The notes under the pieces are model-generated. The model did no database searches. It saw nothing but the letters and a program-made list of their open reading frames with translations, and was not told the DNA's origin. A DNA stretch of 64,000 bases from an uncultured Latescibacterota bacterium (GTDB taxonomy: Bacteria > Latescibacterota > UBA2968 > UBA8231), in the NCBI GenBank assembly GCA_958295495.1, contig OY282352.1:1984001-2048000 (forward strand), written 5' to 3'. Below are positions 16,600 through 25,555 of this stretch, piece after piece. The first letter of the stretch is position 1. Each line of letters begins with the position of its first letter. A program made the translations under genes and the position numbers.

Positions 16600-17441
16600 T
16601 AGGCGGTGGCTTCGGCACCGAGATGTTGGCGCAAAAAGACGCGCAGTGGCACGTCCTCATCCGTGGGCGAGGTGTACCCGTAGCCGCCGGTAGGCGCGTA
16701 CCCTAGTAGCTGGCGGCGGATCGGGTCAGAGCGCTCAAAAAGGTGTTCGACGGTCTGGTCGTCGCGGGGGCGGAGCCAGCGATACGAGTAGCCGTAGAAG
16801 AGCACCTTGCGGGCAATAGCCGAGGCGTTGGAACTGGCCGAGTGCCAGATCCGGCGGTCAAAGAGCACCGCACCGCCCTGCGGCACCAGCACGGGGACGG
16901 CGTTGTGGGGCAAAGTGCCGTCGTCGGGGATCTCATAAGCATCCAGCAAATGGCTGCCGGGCACGACCCAGAAATTGGCGCGGCCTGCTGCCGAACAGTC
17001 GCTGAGGAAGTAGCCCATCTTGACCGAAATCCGCGGCCGGGGACTGGACTCAATCTCGTGGTTGACGCGGTCTGAGTCTTGGTGCCAGCCCTGCATCTTG
17101 ACTTGGCAATTGCTAGGCTCGGCGGGCGGGCTGTAGGCGAGGACGGTGTGATAAATCTGGATATTCCAGCCGAGTGTTCCCCAGATTTTGGGCAGCGCAC
17201 GGGGCCAATCGACCAAGTCTAGATAGCGCTCGTCGCGCCAAACCATGTCGCGGACGGTCAGTCGGGCGTGGGGGCCGACGCCGCGCTTTTGGCGCTCCTC
17301 GGCGTCAACCCGGTCGGAGACTTCCACGAGTGAGTCGACCACGTCGGGAGGCAACATCTCCTCGAAGACGAGGTAGCCGCGCTGGGTGAACTCTAGACGT
17401 TCAGCCTCGGTCAACATGTATTGTAAGCAAGAAGAATCCAT
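16599..17441 (-). CDS. Phytanoyl-CoA dioxygenase family protein
   Basis: A 280-aa Fe(II)/2-oxoglutarate oxygenase. Iron ligands are the HQD of QGWHQDSDR (H120, D122) and H200 in RRIWHSASSNAS; R211 would hold the 2-oxoglutarate carboxylate. VVPGSHLLD is the usual strand turn. The start could also be Met9 (17417), since neither has a clear ribosome site. It overlaps the downstream SDR gene by one base, so oxygenase and epimerase/dehydrogenase form an operon likely modifying one metabolite. Confidence 0.92.
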   Translation of the reverse strand: MDSSCLQYMLTEAERLEFTQRGYLVFEEMLPPDVVDSLVEVSDRVDAEERQKRGVGPHARLTVRDMVWRDERYLDLVDWPRALPKIWGTLGWNIQIYHTVLAYSPPAEPSNCQVKMQGWHQDSDRVNHEIESSPRPRISVKMGYFLSDCSAAGRANFWVVPGSHLLDAYEIPDDGTLPHNAVPVLVPQGGAVLFDRRIWHSASSNASAIARKVLFYGYSYRWLRPRDDQTVEHLFERSDPIRRQLLGYAPTGGYGYTSPTDEDVPLRVFLRQHLGAEATA

Positions 17442-17468
17442 GGAAGCGGCGAGCCCTTGGGCTGCGAA

Positions 17469-18761
17469 CTACAGGTCGTATCCCACTTCGCCGTGCTCGC
17501 TCAAGTCGAGTCCATCGGCCTCGGTATCCTCATCTACGCGCAGGCTGCCGACTAAGTCGATGACTTTGAGAATGACAAACGAGACGACTAGGGTATAAAC
17601 GGCTGTGCCGACAGCGGCAAAGGCTTGGATGCCGAACTGCTTGCCCATGTTAAGGCCCTCGACGGTGCCGCCCAAGGCGGTTGAGGCGAAGAAGGACACC
17701 AGCAGAACCCCGACCAAGCCGCCGAAGCCGTGGACCCCCACTACGTCGAGCGCGTCGTCGTACCCGCAGGTGCGCTTGAGCCAAGTGGCGGCCCAATAGG
17801 CGACGAGACCGGAGCACAGGCCGATGGCAAACGCACCGAGCGGCCCCACCGTGCCCGAGGCCGGGGTGATGGCCGCCAGACCGGCGATGGCGCCGGTGGC
17901 AAAGCCGAGCGCACTCGGTTTGCCTTTTTTGATCCATTCGATAAAAATCCACGTCAGTGCCGCGACGCTGGGCGAGATTTGGGTGACCACAACCGCCATG
18001 GCCGCCTGCCCATTAGCCGCCAAGGCACTGCCGCCGTTGAAGCCGAACCACCCAACCCAGAGCATGGCCGTGCCGATGAGGTTCATGGTCATGTTGTGCG
18101 GGGGCATGGGCTGCTGGGGATAGCCAGTGCGCTTGCCGACGAGGATCGCGGCTACCAACGCGGCCGCCCCGGCGGTGATGTGGACGACGATGCCGCCAGC
18201 AAAGTCAAAGACGCCCATTGCGCCCAAGTAGCCGCCCTCTCCCCAGACCATGTGCGTGATGGGCAGATAAACCAAAGCGCACCACAGCCCACTGAACCAC
18301 AGCACGGCCGAAAACTTCATGCGCTCGGCAAAGGCACCCACGAAAAGCCCGGGGGTGATGATGGCAAACGTCATCTGGAAGACGAAGAAGAGCAATTCCG
18401 GGATGGTGCCCGCGAGGCTGTCCACGGTGACGCCGCTGAGAAAGGACTTGGACAAGCCGCCGATGAAGGGGTTGTTGGCCGTAAAGGCCAAGCTATAACC
18501 GAAAACGGTCCATAAGACAGTGATCAGGGCCGCAATCCCAAAGCAGTGCATATAGACCGAGAGCACGTTGCGAGTGCGGACCAGACCAGCGTAAAACATG
18601 GCCAAGCCCGGGATCATCATAAAGAGAACCAAGCCGGTGGAAATCAGGATCCAAGCCGTGTCGCCGGTGTCGAGCTTGTCTTGGGCGAAGGTAGCATTGG
18701 GGACTGCCAAGAAAATTAGAGCTAGCAGGGCGAGGGTGCCCCACTTTCTGCGAATCAGCAT
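17469..18761 (-). CDS. amt: Ammonium transporter (Amt/MEP/Rh family)
   Basis: A 430-aa protein; AAGGGAGG before the ATG at 18761 decides the start. An N-terminal signal peptide ending NATFAQ is followed by 11 membrane segments. Family marks are MIPGLAMFYAGLVRTRNVLS, the Amt signature around VHITAGAAALVAA, WFGFNGGSALAANGQA, and the pore His residues in DVVGVHGFGG. The C-terminal tail (EHGEVGYDL) is the usual cytoplasmic regulatory tail. It conducts ammonium/ammonia across the inner membrane. No GlnK gene is next to it. The opposite strand upstream carries the cut end of an AbiE antitoxin gene. Confidence 0.95.
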   Translation of the reverse strand: MLIRRKWGTLALLALIFLAVPNATFAQDKLDTGDTAWILISTGLVLFMMIPGLAMFYAGLVRTRNVLSVYMHCFGIAALITVLWTVFGYSLAFTANNPFIGGLSKSFLSGVTVDSLAGTIPELLFFVFQMTFAIITPGLFVGAFAERMKFSAVLWFSGLWCALVYLPITHMVWGEGGYLGAMGVFDFAGGIVVHITAGAAALVAAILVGKRTGYPQQPMPPHNMTMNLIGTAMLWVGWFGFNGGSALAANGQAAMAVVVTQISPSVAALTWIFIEWIKKGKPSALGFATGAIAGLAAITPASGTVGPLGAFAIGLCSGLVAYWAATWLKRTCGYDDALDVVGVHGFGGLVGVLLVSFFASTALGGTVEGLNMGKQFGIQAFAAVGTAVYTLVVSFVILKVIDLVGSLRVDEDTEADGLDLSEHGEVGYDL

Positions 18762-18794
18762 ATCGAACCTCCCTTTTGATTGGTATATACGAAA

Positions 18795-19115
18795 ATGCTG
18801 GCCACTGCCCAACATTATTATCAAAAAAGCTGCGGGCCGCTCGTTGCCAACAGCCGGTACCGACAAGTAGAATTGGCGCGGGGCCAGTCGGCTTTTGTAG
18901 CCGCGCCGGAAAAGGCGCTGCTCGATTTGATCTATCTACAGCCGCATGGCGATGCACCGGCTTATATCAATGAACTGCGCCTCGACTTGGGAGCCCTCGA
19001 CCTAAAGGAGCTAGATGGCCTAGCTGCCATCGCCGCCCGTCCCAAACTGCTGCGGGCCGTGCGGTGCATTCGCACACTAGCCCGAGACGCGATGTTGGGC
19101 TACGAGACGCTGTGA
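18795..19115 (+). pseudogene. AbiEi-type antitoxin, 5'-truncated
   Basis: The frame ends in ARGQSAFVAAPEKALLDL then IYLQPHGDAPAYINELRLD and RPKLLRAVRCI, the C-terminal half of AbiEi-like antitoxins (the APEKALLDL motif is characteristic). The N-terminal winged-helix DNA-binding part, about 90-100 residues, is missing; the amt start and promoter region lie where it should be. It overlaps the toxin gene by 4 nt (GTGA), the normal coupling. It may still be made from an internal ATG, but it is probably not a repressor. Confidence 0.65.
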
Positions 19116-19915
19116 AGGATCACCTGCTCCAGCTCGTGCAGGCGGCCGGTCCTGTGCAGGGGCGCAACATCCTGCGCGAATACTTGCAGGCTCGCATTTT
19201 GGATGTCCTACAGCGGGCAGGGGCGATGGTGCCGCTGGCGTTTCAAGGGGGCACGAGCCTGCGCTTCCTCTTTGCGCTGCCGCGCTACTCCGAAGACCTC
19301 GAGTTTACCCTCGAAGGCGACTCAACCTCCTACGATTTGCGGGCCTATTTAGCGGCCATTCGCTCGGAACTTGCTCGCGAGGGGTACGAAGTCAGGCTCG
19401 GCTTGAACGACCAGAGGACCGTCCACCGTGCGTTCGTGCGCTTCAGGGGCCTGCTGTCCGAGGCTGGTCTCTCGCCGCATCAAAACGAAGTCCTCGCCGT
19501 CCGAATCGAGGTCGCTACGAATCCGCCAGCCGGTGCCGTGCTGGAAACCCGTTTGGTGCGCCGGCACGTGACGCTGCGGCTCCAGCACCACGACCGGGCT
19601 TCCCTGCTGGCCGGCAAACTGCATGCGATACTACAGCGCCCTTATACCAAAGGGCGGGATCTGTACGACTTAATATGGTACTTGAGCGACCGGATGTGGC
19701 CTGCGCCCAATCTGTCTCTACTCAACGCGGCGTTGCAGCAGACCCATTGGTCCGGCGAGGCCCTGACGGCGCGGACTTGGCGGGAAGCAGTCGGCCGCCG
19801 GCTATGTGCGCTGGCATGGGATCGGGTGGCGGCTGATGTGCGTCCGTTTTTGGAACGGGAAGAAGACGCGGCGCTATTGAACCGGGAAACCGCGTTGCAG
19901 GTACTGGCCGGCTAA
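19112..19915 (+). CDS. AbiEii/AbiGii-type nucleotidyltransferase toxin
   Basis: From the GTG at 19112 this gives 267 aa; an earlier GTG at 19064 is in frame. The nucleotidyltransferase core is LAFQGGTSLRFLFALPRYSE followed by DLEF, giving the GG(T/S) loop, the DxD/E-like metal site (SEDLEF) and the conserved Arg. Later motifs are LLAGKLHAILQR and KGRDLYDLIWYL, both typical. Type IV abortive-infection toxins of this family add nucleotides to RNA and are held in check by AbiEi. Here the antitoxin is truncated but the toxin looks complete. The cell may tolerate it through weak expression or another antitoxin copy (inference). Confidence 0.85.
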   Translation: MKDHLLQLVQAAGPVQGRNILREYLQARILDVLQRAGAMVPLAFQGGTSLRFLFALPRYSEDLEFTLEGDSTSYDLRAYLAAIRSELAREGYEVRLGLNDQRTVHRAFVRFRGLLSEAGLSPHQNEVLAVRIEVATNPPAGAVLETRLVRRHVTLRLQHHDRASLLAGKLHAILQRPYTKGRDLYDLIWYLSDRMWPAPNLSLLNAALQQTHWSGEALTARTWREAVGRRLCALAWDRVAADVRPFLEREEDAALLNRETALQVLAG

Positions 19916-20040
19916 TCACTCAATCGCTCGTGGCAGCGTCGGGTTTGCAAGGGGTCTATGTGCTGACAGGCGGCTGGCCGGCCACAGGCACACCGACAAG
20001 CTCGTCAAACGTAGGCCACAAGCCAACATCAGGCGTTTTC

Positions 20041-20105
20041 TGGCAAAAATCAGGTGTTTACCCGATACGAAAGCCGTGCGGTGGTCGTTATCTTAATAGC
20101 AAAGG
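20041..20105 (+). repeat. Upstream repeat, copy 1
   Basis: A block of about 65 bases ahead of the first lipoprotein gene holds ATCAGGTGTTTACCCGAT, AAAGCCGTGCGGTGGTCG and TTATCTTAATAGCAAAGG. It recurs ahead of the second gene. The first part is an imperfect 7-bp hairpin or operator. Bases 19916-20040 show nothing else. Confidence 0.7.
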
Positions 20106-20156
20106 GGATGCAACGGTGTATCTTGATCAGGTTCTCAAGCGATGAGGAGGCCGAGC

Positions 20157-20972
20157 ATGGCACTTAGATGGCTCGCATTGGGGGCCTTCGTCGCAGGCTG
20201 CATGGGCACGGCCCAAGCCGACGAAGGCGACTTTTTCCCGTTAGAAGTAGGCAACCGCTGGGTGTTCCAGAAATATGACGTAAGATACTCAGACACCCTC
20301 CGGGTTGAGGAGACCGTTTCAACGGAGGTGATCGGCCAAGTTCAGTTGCAGGAGCGGTCGTATTTCGTCGTGCGACAGGACTGGAATGGGCTTCTACCTG
20401 ATACGCTCTTGCTGAGAAAAGAAGGCGCGCAAGTCTTTCGCTACTTAGAGCAGCCGGACACCGTGGCGTATGGTATCCTAGCACAGGACTGGGATCGCCT
20501 AGACCCGCACCCTCTAGACCCCAATCAGACGGATTGGCTGATGTATGACTTTGAGGCGTCCCAGGGAACTTTTTGGGACTTACCCCTACCAGATAATTTG
20601 TCATATGTAATTATATGGTGGGTACTCGTCAACGCCCGTTGGCCGGACGATACCGATCCGCCGAATTGGGAGTGCTGTTGGTACGCTCCTTTTCAATTAG
20701 CACCCTCTCAGAGGTTTTTTCGCTTTTCTGCAACGCCATTTGTGTCGGAGTGGGATGAAGTGTTTGAGGTAGGGGTAGGACCTATTTATATCACGCATCT
20801 TACACAGGAAGTTGAGGGTTGGGACTTTGGCCTTCTCAAAGAAGCCCACATAGGCGGTCAAACCATCATAAGGGATCTGACAACCTCAGTAGAGCAGACG
20901 AGCTGGGGTCAGGTTAAGACATCTCCCGGTGATCGCTCCACGTCAGCCAGCAGGGCCTATGAAGGCCGTTAG
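20157..20972 (+). CDS. Secreted lipoprotein-like protein, tandem copy 1
   Basis: A 271-aa exported protein; GAGGAGG (20144-20150) supports the ATG at 20157. The signal sequence MALRWLALGAFVAGC carries a lipobox (VAGC, Cys15), though cleavage at AQA/DE is also possible. The mature part begins FFPLEVGNRWVFQKYDV, a motif shared by many uncharacterised secreted beta-rich proteins, and ends FGLLKEAHIGGQ. No enzyme motif is visible. The first 249 bases from 20139 are identical to copy 2, while the middle third differs (this copy has the Cys pair WECCW) and the end is conserved again. Confidence 0.75.
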   Translation: MALRWLALGAFVAGCMGTAQADEGDFFPLEVGNRWVFQKYDVRYSDTLRVEETVSTEVIGQVQLQERSYFVVRQDWNGLLPDTLLLRKEGAQVFRYLEQPDTVAYGILAQDWDRLDPHPLDPNQTDWLMYDFEASQGTFWDLPLPDNLSYVIIWWVLVNARWPDDTDPPNWECCWYAPFQLAPSQRFFRFSATPFVSEWDEVFEVGVGPIYITHLTQEVEGWDFGLLKEAHIGGQTIIRDLTTSVEQTSWGQVKTSPGDRSTSASRAYEGR

Positions 20973-21033
20973 GAGAGGCTTCAAGCGGTGGGGCATCGTG
21001 CCGCCAGCCAACACTTATATCAGCGTTTTCTCG

Positions 21034-21128
21034 AAAAAATCAGGTGTTTACCTGATAAGAATCGGCAAAAAGTCAGGTATTTACCCGATACAAAAGCCGT
21101 GCGGTGGTCGCTATCTTTATAGCAAAGG
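21034..21128 (+). repeat. Upstream repeat, copy 2, with doubled palindrome
   Basis: Before the second lipoprotein gene the block occurs with two palindromic units: ATCAGGTGTTTACCTGAT, a perfect 7-bp inverted repeat with a GTTT loop, and GTCAGGTATTTACCCGAT. These are followed by AAAGCCGTGCGGTGGTCG and CTATCTTTATAGCAAAGG. Conservation while other spacer bases differ suggests an operator or transcript hairpin. Confidence 0.7.
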
Positions 21129-21200
21129 AAATTCATCGACGTATCTATCAGATGCTCAGATGATCGCTCGATACCAGCAAGCGCGATGAGGAGGCCGAGC

Positions 21201-22013
21201 ATGGCACTTAGATGGCTCGCATTGGGGGCCTTCGTCGCAGGCTGCATGGGCACGGCCCAAGCCGACGAAGGCGACTTTTTCCCGTTAGAAGTAGGCAACC
21301 GCTGGGTGTTCCAGAAATATGACGTAAGATACTCAGACACCCTCCGGGTTGAGGAGACCGTTTCAACGGAGGTGATCGGCCAAGTTCAGTTGCAGGAGCG
21401 GTCGTATTTCGTCGTGCGACAGGACTGGAATTGGTTTCTACCCGATACGCTCTTGCTGAGAAAAGAAGGCGCGCAAGTCTTTCGCTACATAGAGCAGCCG
21501 GACACCGTGGCATTTGGTACCTCAGCACAGGACTGGGACAGCCCGAACCCGATATGGCTATGGCGGCTGGATCCCAATCAGACGGATTGGCTGGTGTATG
21601 ACTTTGAGGTGCCCCAAGGGACTTTTTGGGACTTACCCCTACAAGAAATTCCCCTGACGGATGTAAATATATGGTCGGTACTCGTTAATGCTCGTTGGCC
21701 GGGCGATAGCGATCCGTCGAGTTGGGTGGACGATATTTGGGTGGACGATATTGTACAAACAGCATCCTCTCATAAGTTTTTTCGTTTTTTCTCAACGGCC
21801 GTGTCGGAGATGGAATGGGATGAAGTGTTTGAGATGGGTATAGGACCCATCTATTTTTGGCGTCTTACAACGGAAATGGAGATTTGGGACTTTGGCCTTC
21901 TCAAAGAAGCCCACATAGGTGGTCAAACCATCATAAGGGATCTGACGACCTCAGTAAAACAGACGAGCTGGGGTCAGGTTAAGGCGTCTCTCTTGAACCA
22001 GCAGCGCGATTAG
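21201..22013 (+). CDS. Secreted lipoprotein-like protein, tandem copy 2
   Basis: A 270-aa paralogue of the gene at 20157 with the same ribosome site, signal sequence and lipobox. The first 80 or so codons are identical in DNA. The middle differs: SPNPIWLWRLDPNQTDW here, a doubled WVDDIWVDDI segment, and no Cys pair. The last 40 residues (FGLLKEAHIGGQTIIRDLTT) are again nearly the same. The pattern points to duplication followed by gene conversion at the ends with a diverging centre, as if the centre makes the specific contact. Function unknown. Confidence 0.75.
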   Translation: MALRWLALGAFVAGCMGTAQADEGDFFPLEVGNRWVFQKYDVRYSDTLRVEETVSTEVIGQVQLQERSYFVVRQDWNWFLPDTLLLRKEGAQVFRYIEQPDTVAFGTSAQDWDSPNPIWLWRLDPNQTDWLVYDFEVPQGTFWDLPLQEIPLTDVNIWSVLVNARWPGDSDPSSWVDDIWVDDIVQTASSHKFFRFFSTAVSEMEWDEVFEMGIGPIYFWRLTTEMEIWDFGLLKEAHIGGQTIIRDLTTSVKQTSWGQVKASLLNQQRD

Positions 22014-22097
22014 CTACTGGCCGGCTAGCGGTCATCCCAGTTCCCCGGCCTCTGCGACCTGTTTCTCGGTGATGGTAAGCGGCGGGCTGATGAGGTC

Positions 22098-23069
22098 TCA
22101 GGTGCTATTGCCGCGGACGATTAGGTCCATGATGCGACTGGTGCGGGCGGCGCTTGCGCCGGTGCTGGGGCAAGCGCCCCGGCCCAACAGGGCATTGACG
22201 ACGGTTTGGATGAGAGGCTGCTGCACGTGTTCAGGCGGATTGAAGGCAAAGGTCTCAGTGCCGGCGTCCGTTTCCAATTCGACCGGGGTGAAGGCGAAAG
22301 TGGAAAAGGCGATCCGGCCCTTGTCGCCGACGATTTCAATCCGGTCGCGGTGCTGGTCGGCGGCGAAGTTCCAGACTCCTGCGCCGAGTGCGCCGGACTC
22401 GAATGCGAAGCTGGCGGTAACGGCATCTTCGGCTTGGTAGCACCCTGCTTGGTTGGTTGCGTGGCCCGAGGCTTGGGCGATGGGGCCGAGCAGAAAGTCG
22501 AGGAAGTCGAGCTGGTGCGCGGCTAGGTCGAAGAAGTAGCCGCCGCCGGAAATGGCTGGGACGACGCGCCAGGGCAGGTCGTCCGGGTTCTCTGACGCGG
22601 GTTGGCAGAGCGCGATGGAGGCGAAGCGCACCTCGCCGATGGCTTCCTCCGCGACCAGCGACTCGACCTTGAGGAAGGCGGGCAGGGCGCGGCGATAGTA
22701 GGCGACGAAGAGCGGCACCCCGGCTCGGCGGCAGGCGTCGATCATGGCCAAGCACTCGCCGTGGTTGCGCGCCATCGGCTTTTCGACGTAAACAGGTTTG
22801 CCGGCTCGGGCGACTTGGGCTGTGTAGTGAGCGTGGGTGTCGGGGGGCGTTGCGATATAGACTGCATCGACGTCTGGGTCGCCGATGAGTGCGTCGGCTT
22901 GGTCGTACCATCTGGGCACGCGGTGGCGCACGGCATAGTCGCGGGCCTTGTCCGCGTTGCGGCGCATGACCGCTACCAGCTCGGAATCGCGGGTCTTGTA
23001 CAGGGCCGGGCCGCTCTTTACTTCGGTGACGTCGCCGCAGCCAATGATGCCCCAGCGGATTGTAGCCAT
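22098..23069 (-). CDS. Gfo/Idh/MocA family oxidoreductase
   Basis: A 323-aa NAD(P)-dependent sugar or inositol dehydrogenase-like protein. The N-terminal WGIIGCGDVTEVKSGPAL is the Rossmann loop and YVEKPMARN holds the catalytic Lys (EKP). GGGYFFDLAAHQLDFLDFLLG carries the Asp/His of the active site in the C-terminal beta-sheet domain. GGAGAAC precedes the ATG. It follows recQ after 23 bases and could be transcribed with it, though the functions are unrelated. Substrate not deducible. Confidence 0.9.
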   Translation of the reverse strand: MATIRWGIIGCGDVTEVKSGPALYKTRDSELVAVMRRNADKARDYAVRHRVPRWYDQADALIGDPDVDAVYIATPPDTHAHYTAQVARAGKPVYVEKPMARNHGECLAMIDACRRAGVPLFVAYYRRALPAFLKVESLVAEEAIGEVRFASIALCQPASENPDDLPWRVVPAISGGGYFFDLAAHQLDFLDFLLGPIAQASGHATNQAGCYQAEDAVTASFAFESGALGAGVWNFAADQHRDRIEIVGDKGRIAFSTFAFTPVELETDAGTETFAFNPPEHVQQPLIQTVVNALLGRGACPSTGASAARTSRIMDLIVRGNST

Positions 23070-23092
23070 GAAACGTTCTCCAGACGAGCGAG

Positions 23093-25027
23093 TTAGGCGG
23101 CCTGTTGGACAATAGCCAGCAGGCCATCGCCGTATTTTTCGGCCTTGGCCGGGCCAATGCCGTGCGCCAGCTTGAGCTCTTCGAGGTTGGCAGGCCGCAG
23201 CAGGACGATATCGCGGAGCGTGCGGTCGCTGGCGATGACGTAGGGAGGAACCTTTTCGTCGCGGGCCAGCGTCATGCGGTAATGGCGCAGTGCATCAAAG
23301 AGAGCTTGGGCGTTTTCGTCGAACCCCTCGCCGGGGTCGGGGGTGCGAGGACGGACGGGCGTGGTGCGGGATGCCGGGACCGGGGCTGACTTAGGCGGTA
23401 GGAGCAGACGTGCGGGCCGCTCGGCGTGAATGACTTGGCGTCCCTCTTCGGTGAGGACGACGACCGGCCGCTCGCCACCGGAGAAATTGACCCAACCGGC
23501 CGTGACCAGCCGGCGCAAAAGCTGCAAAAGCCACCGCTCAGAATGTTCCTTGAGGGTGCCAAAGGTCGGGGTCCGATCTAGGCCGTCGCGTGCAAGACGT
23601 GCGTCCTTGGCGCCGCGCAGGAGCTTGGCCGCCACTAGGATGCCGTAGCGTCCGTGCAGACGGGCTACCGCGCAAAGGGCTTTGCGCACGGTGGTGGCCA
23701 CCTCTGTGGCGTCGCTCGCCTCGGCATGGGAGAGACTACGGCAGACATCGCAGCGGTCGCAGCCCGAGAGCGTTTCCTCCTCGTCGCCAAAGTAGCGCAG
23801 GATCGCGTCGTGGCGACAGGAGCCGCCCTCGCTCCAGCGCATCAATTCCAAAAAGAGATTCCACTTGTGCTGGACCACCGCTTGGTCCGGGGCGCGGCCG
23901 TTGGCATCGCTTTCGATTAGGTGGCGTCGCAGTGCCATGTCGCCGGGGGAGACCAGCAGCAGGCAGCAGGCGTCTTGGCCGTCGCGCCCGGCGCGGCCTA
24001 CTTCCTGATAGTACGCTTCAATCGAGTTGGGCGGGGCGAGATGGGCGATGGCGCGCACATCGGCGCGGTCGATGCCCATGCCAAAGGCATTGGTAGCCAC
24101 CACGATTTGGACTTGATCTTGAATAAAGGCGTGCTGGACTGCGTCGCGGTCCGGCCCGGCCATGCCCGCGTGATAGGCGGCCGCCCGCCAGCCGGCCCCT
24201 TGGAGGCGGGCGGCTTCTTCCTCGGTACTTTTGCGGGTAGGGGCATAGACGATGGCGGTACCCGTTTTCTGGCCGGAGGGGCTGAGGGCTTCGGCTAGCA
24301 GGGCGTCGATCTGCCGTCGCCGCTCGGCAGCGCTGTTGATTTCGGCGACTCGGAGCGAGAGGTTGGGCCGCGCAAAGCCGTGGACTAGCTGTGGGGTGTC
24401 GCTCGGTAGCCCGAGGCGCTCGAGGATCTCGTCGCGCACCACTGGAGTGGCCGTGGCGGTGCAGGCGAGGACCCGACAGTCGGGCAGCTCGCTTACTAGC
24501 TCGCCAATCTGCAAGTACTCGGGCCGGAAGTCGTGGCCCCACTCGCTGATGCAGTGGGCCTCGTCAACGGCAATAAGCGAGCACTTGATCTGGCTCAGGA
24601 GGGCGCGGAACCCGGGGAAGGTCAGCCGTTCGGGCGCAGCATAGACCAGCTTGTATTGGCCTTGGCCCACCCCGTACATGCGGCGGCGCAACTCGTCGCC
24701 ATCGAGGGTCGAGGATAGGTACGTGGCAGCGAGGCCGCGCCGCTCTAGCGCTTGGACTTGATCGTGCATCAGGGCAATGAGCGGCGAGACCACTAATGCC
24801 GTGCCCGGCAGGAGGGCGGCGGGTAGCTGGTAGGTCAAGCTCTTGCCGCCGCCGGTGGGGGCGACCAAAAGCAGGCGACCGCTGGCGAGCAGGGTTTCGA
24901 TGGCTTCGCGTTGGCCGGGCAGAAAATGCTCAAAGCCGAGCCGGGCTAGCGCGGCGTCGAGAACGGCTGGGGGCGGCTTGAGGGAGGCCGCGTCGCTGAG
25001 AAAGAGGACGTTTTTATGCTCGGTCAT
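23093..25027 (-). CDS. recQ: ATP-dependent DNA helicase RecQ
   Basis: A 644-aa 3'-5' superfamily 2 helicase. Motif 0 is FLPGQREAI, Walker A APTGGGKSLTYQLPA, Walker B VDEAHCISEWGHDFR, motif III CTATATP, and motif VI YYQEVGRAGRDG. A four-Cys zinc site follows (SCRHDAILRYF, GCDRCDVC), then a winged helix. A C-terminal HRDC domain (residues about 560-640: ALRHYRMTLARDEKVPPYVI) completes the RecQ layout. It unwinds forked and recombination intermediates. The start lacks a clear ribosome site but the N-terminus fits. Confidence 0.96.
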   Translation of the reverse strand: MTEHKNVLFLSDAASLKPPPAVLDAALARLGFEHFLPGQREAIETLLASGRLLLVAPTGGGKSLTYQLPAALLPGTALVVSPLIALMHDQVQALERRGLAATYLSSTLDGDELRRRMYGVGQGQYKLVYAAPERLTFPGFRALLSQIKCSLIAVDEAHCISEWGHDFRPEYLQIGELVSELPDCRVLACTATATPVVRDEILERLGLPSDTPQLVHGFARPNLSLRVAEINSAAERRRQIDALLAEALSPSGQKTGTAIVYAPTRKSTEEEAARLQGAGWRAAAYHAGMAGPDRDAVQHAFIQDQVQIVVATNAFGMGIDRADVRAIAHLAPPNSIEAYYQEVGRAGRDGQDACCLLLVSPGDMALRRHLIESDANGRAPDQAVVQHKWNLFLELMRWSEGGSCRHDAILRYFGDEEETLSGCDRCDVCRSLSHAEASDATEVATTVRKALCAVARLHGRYGILVAAKLLRGAKDARLARDGLDRTPTFGTLKEHSERWLLQLLRRLVTAGWVNFSGGERPVVVLTEEGRQVIHAERPARLLLPPKSAPVPASRTTPVRPRTPDPGEGFDENAQALFDALRHYRMTLARDEKVPPYVIASDRTLRDIVLLRPANLEELKLAHGIGPAKAEKYGDGLLAIVQQAA

Positions 25028-25241
25028 TCGAGGGAGTTGGATCGGCTTGGTAGCACCTCGCGGAGCAGAAAATATAACTCACTTGGGCAGTAGGCCCAAG
25101 GCTCTTGCAATTAGCGTACCAGTGCTTTACCAACTCAGTTTTCAGAGAAAAGAAGCGCACACCGCAATAAGCATGTGCAGAATACTACACAGGGCTGTAT
25201 CGCCTGCCGGACTCGGGCGCGGCTAGCCCTAGACCGAATTC

Positions 25242-25500
25242 TCATGGGCTTGGAGAGCTAACCGTCAGGATCGCCGCTGATCCCAAGGGCCGTAGATGGC
25301 CAGCGTGATGCCGGGATGCTGGATGCTGGATATTGACAAAGAGCACCTCGCCGTAGGGCGAGAAGGTCGCGCCGGCGAATTCGGACTCGTTCATGCGGTT
25401 GTGCCCTAAGCGGTAAATCTGCCCTTTCTTTTGTGCCGCCGCTGGTGCAAGCAAAGTAAATCGCTTCGCGCCGCGGGCAAAGCGGTTGGGGAACAGGCCC
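25242..25500 (-). pseudogene. Deleted copy of the PhoX-like (DUF839) gene
   Basis: This repeats the end of the intact gene at 28.4-29.8 kb (GHNRMNESEFAGATFSPYGE; VLFVNIQ) with about 90 percent identical bases by eye. The section matching 28503-28704 of the parent is gone. In the parent the deletion ends fall on two direct copies of ATCTGGCCT (28502-28510 and 28697-28705), a 195-base in-frame loss typical of slippage or recombination. Further frame damage follows. The rest of 25028-25555 has a hairpin TTGGGC/GCCCAA (about 25084) but no gene. Confidence 0.75.
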
Positions 25501-25555
25501 GAAAAAGCTCCTGTTGCTTACGGGGAAGGGGTCTGGCGCGGTGCGCGATGGCTTC

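Noticed and set aside
19064..19111. Longer toxin start at GTG 19064
   Set aside because: The GTG at 19112 gives the usual 4-nt overlap with the antitoxin stop and a family-like N-terminus; the longer form remains possible.
25060..25160. tRNA-like D-arm on the minus strand (GAGTTGGTAAAGCACTGG)
   Set aside because: No acceptor stem or GGTTCGA T-loop can be formed around it, and the following hairpin does not fit an anticodon arm.
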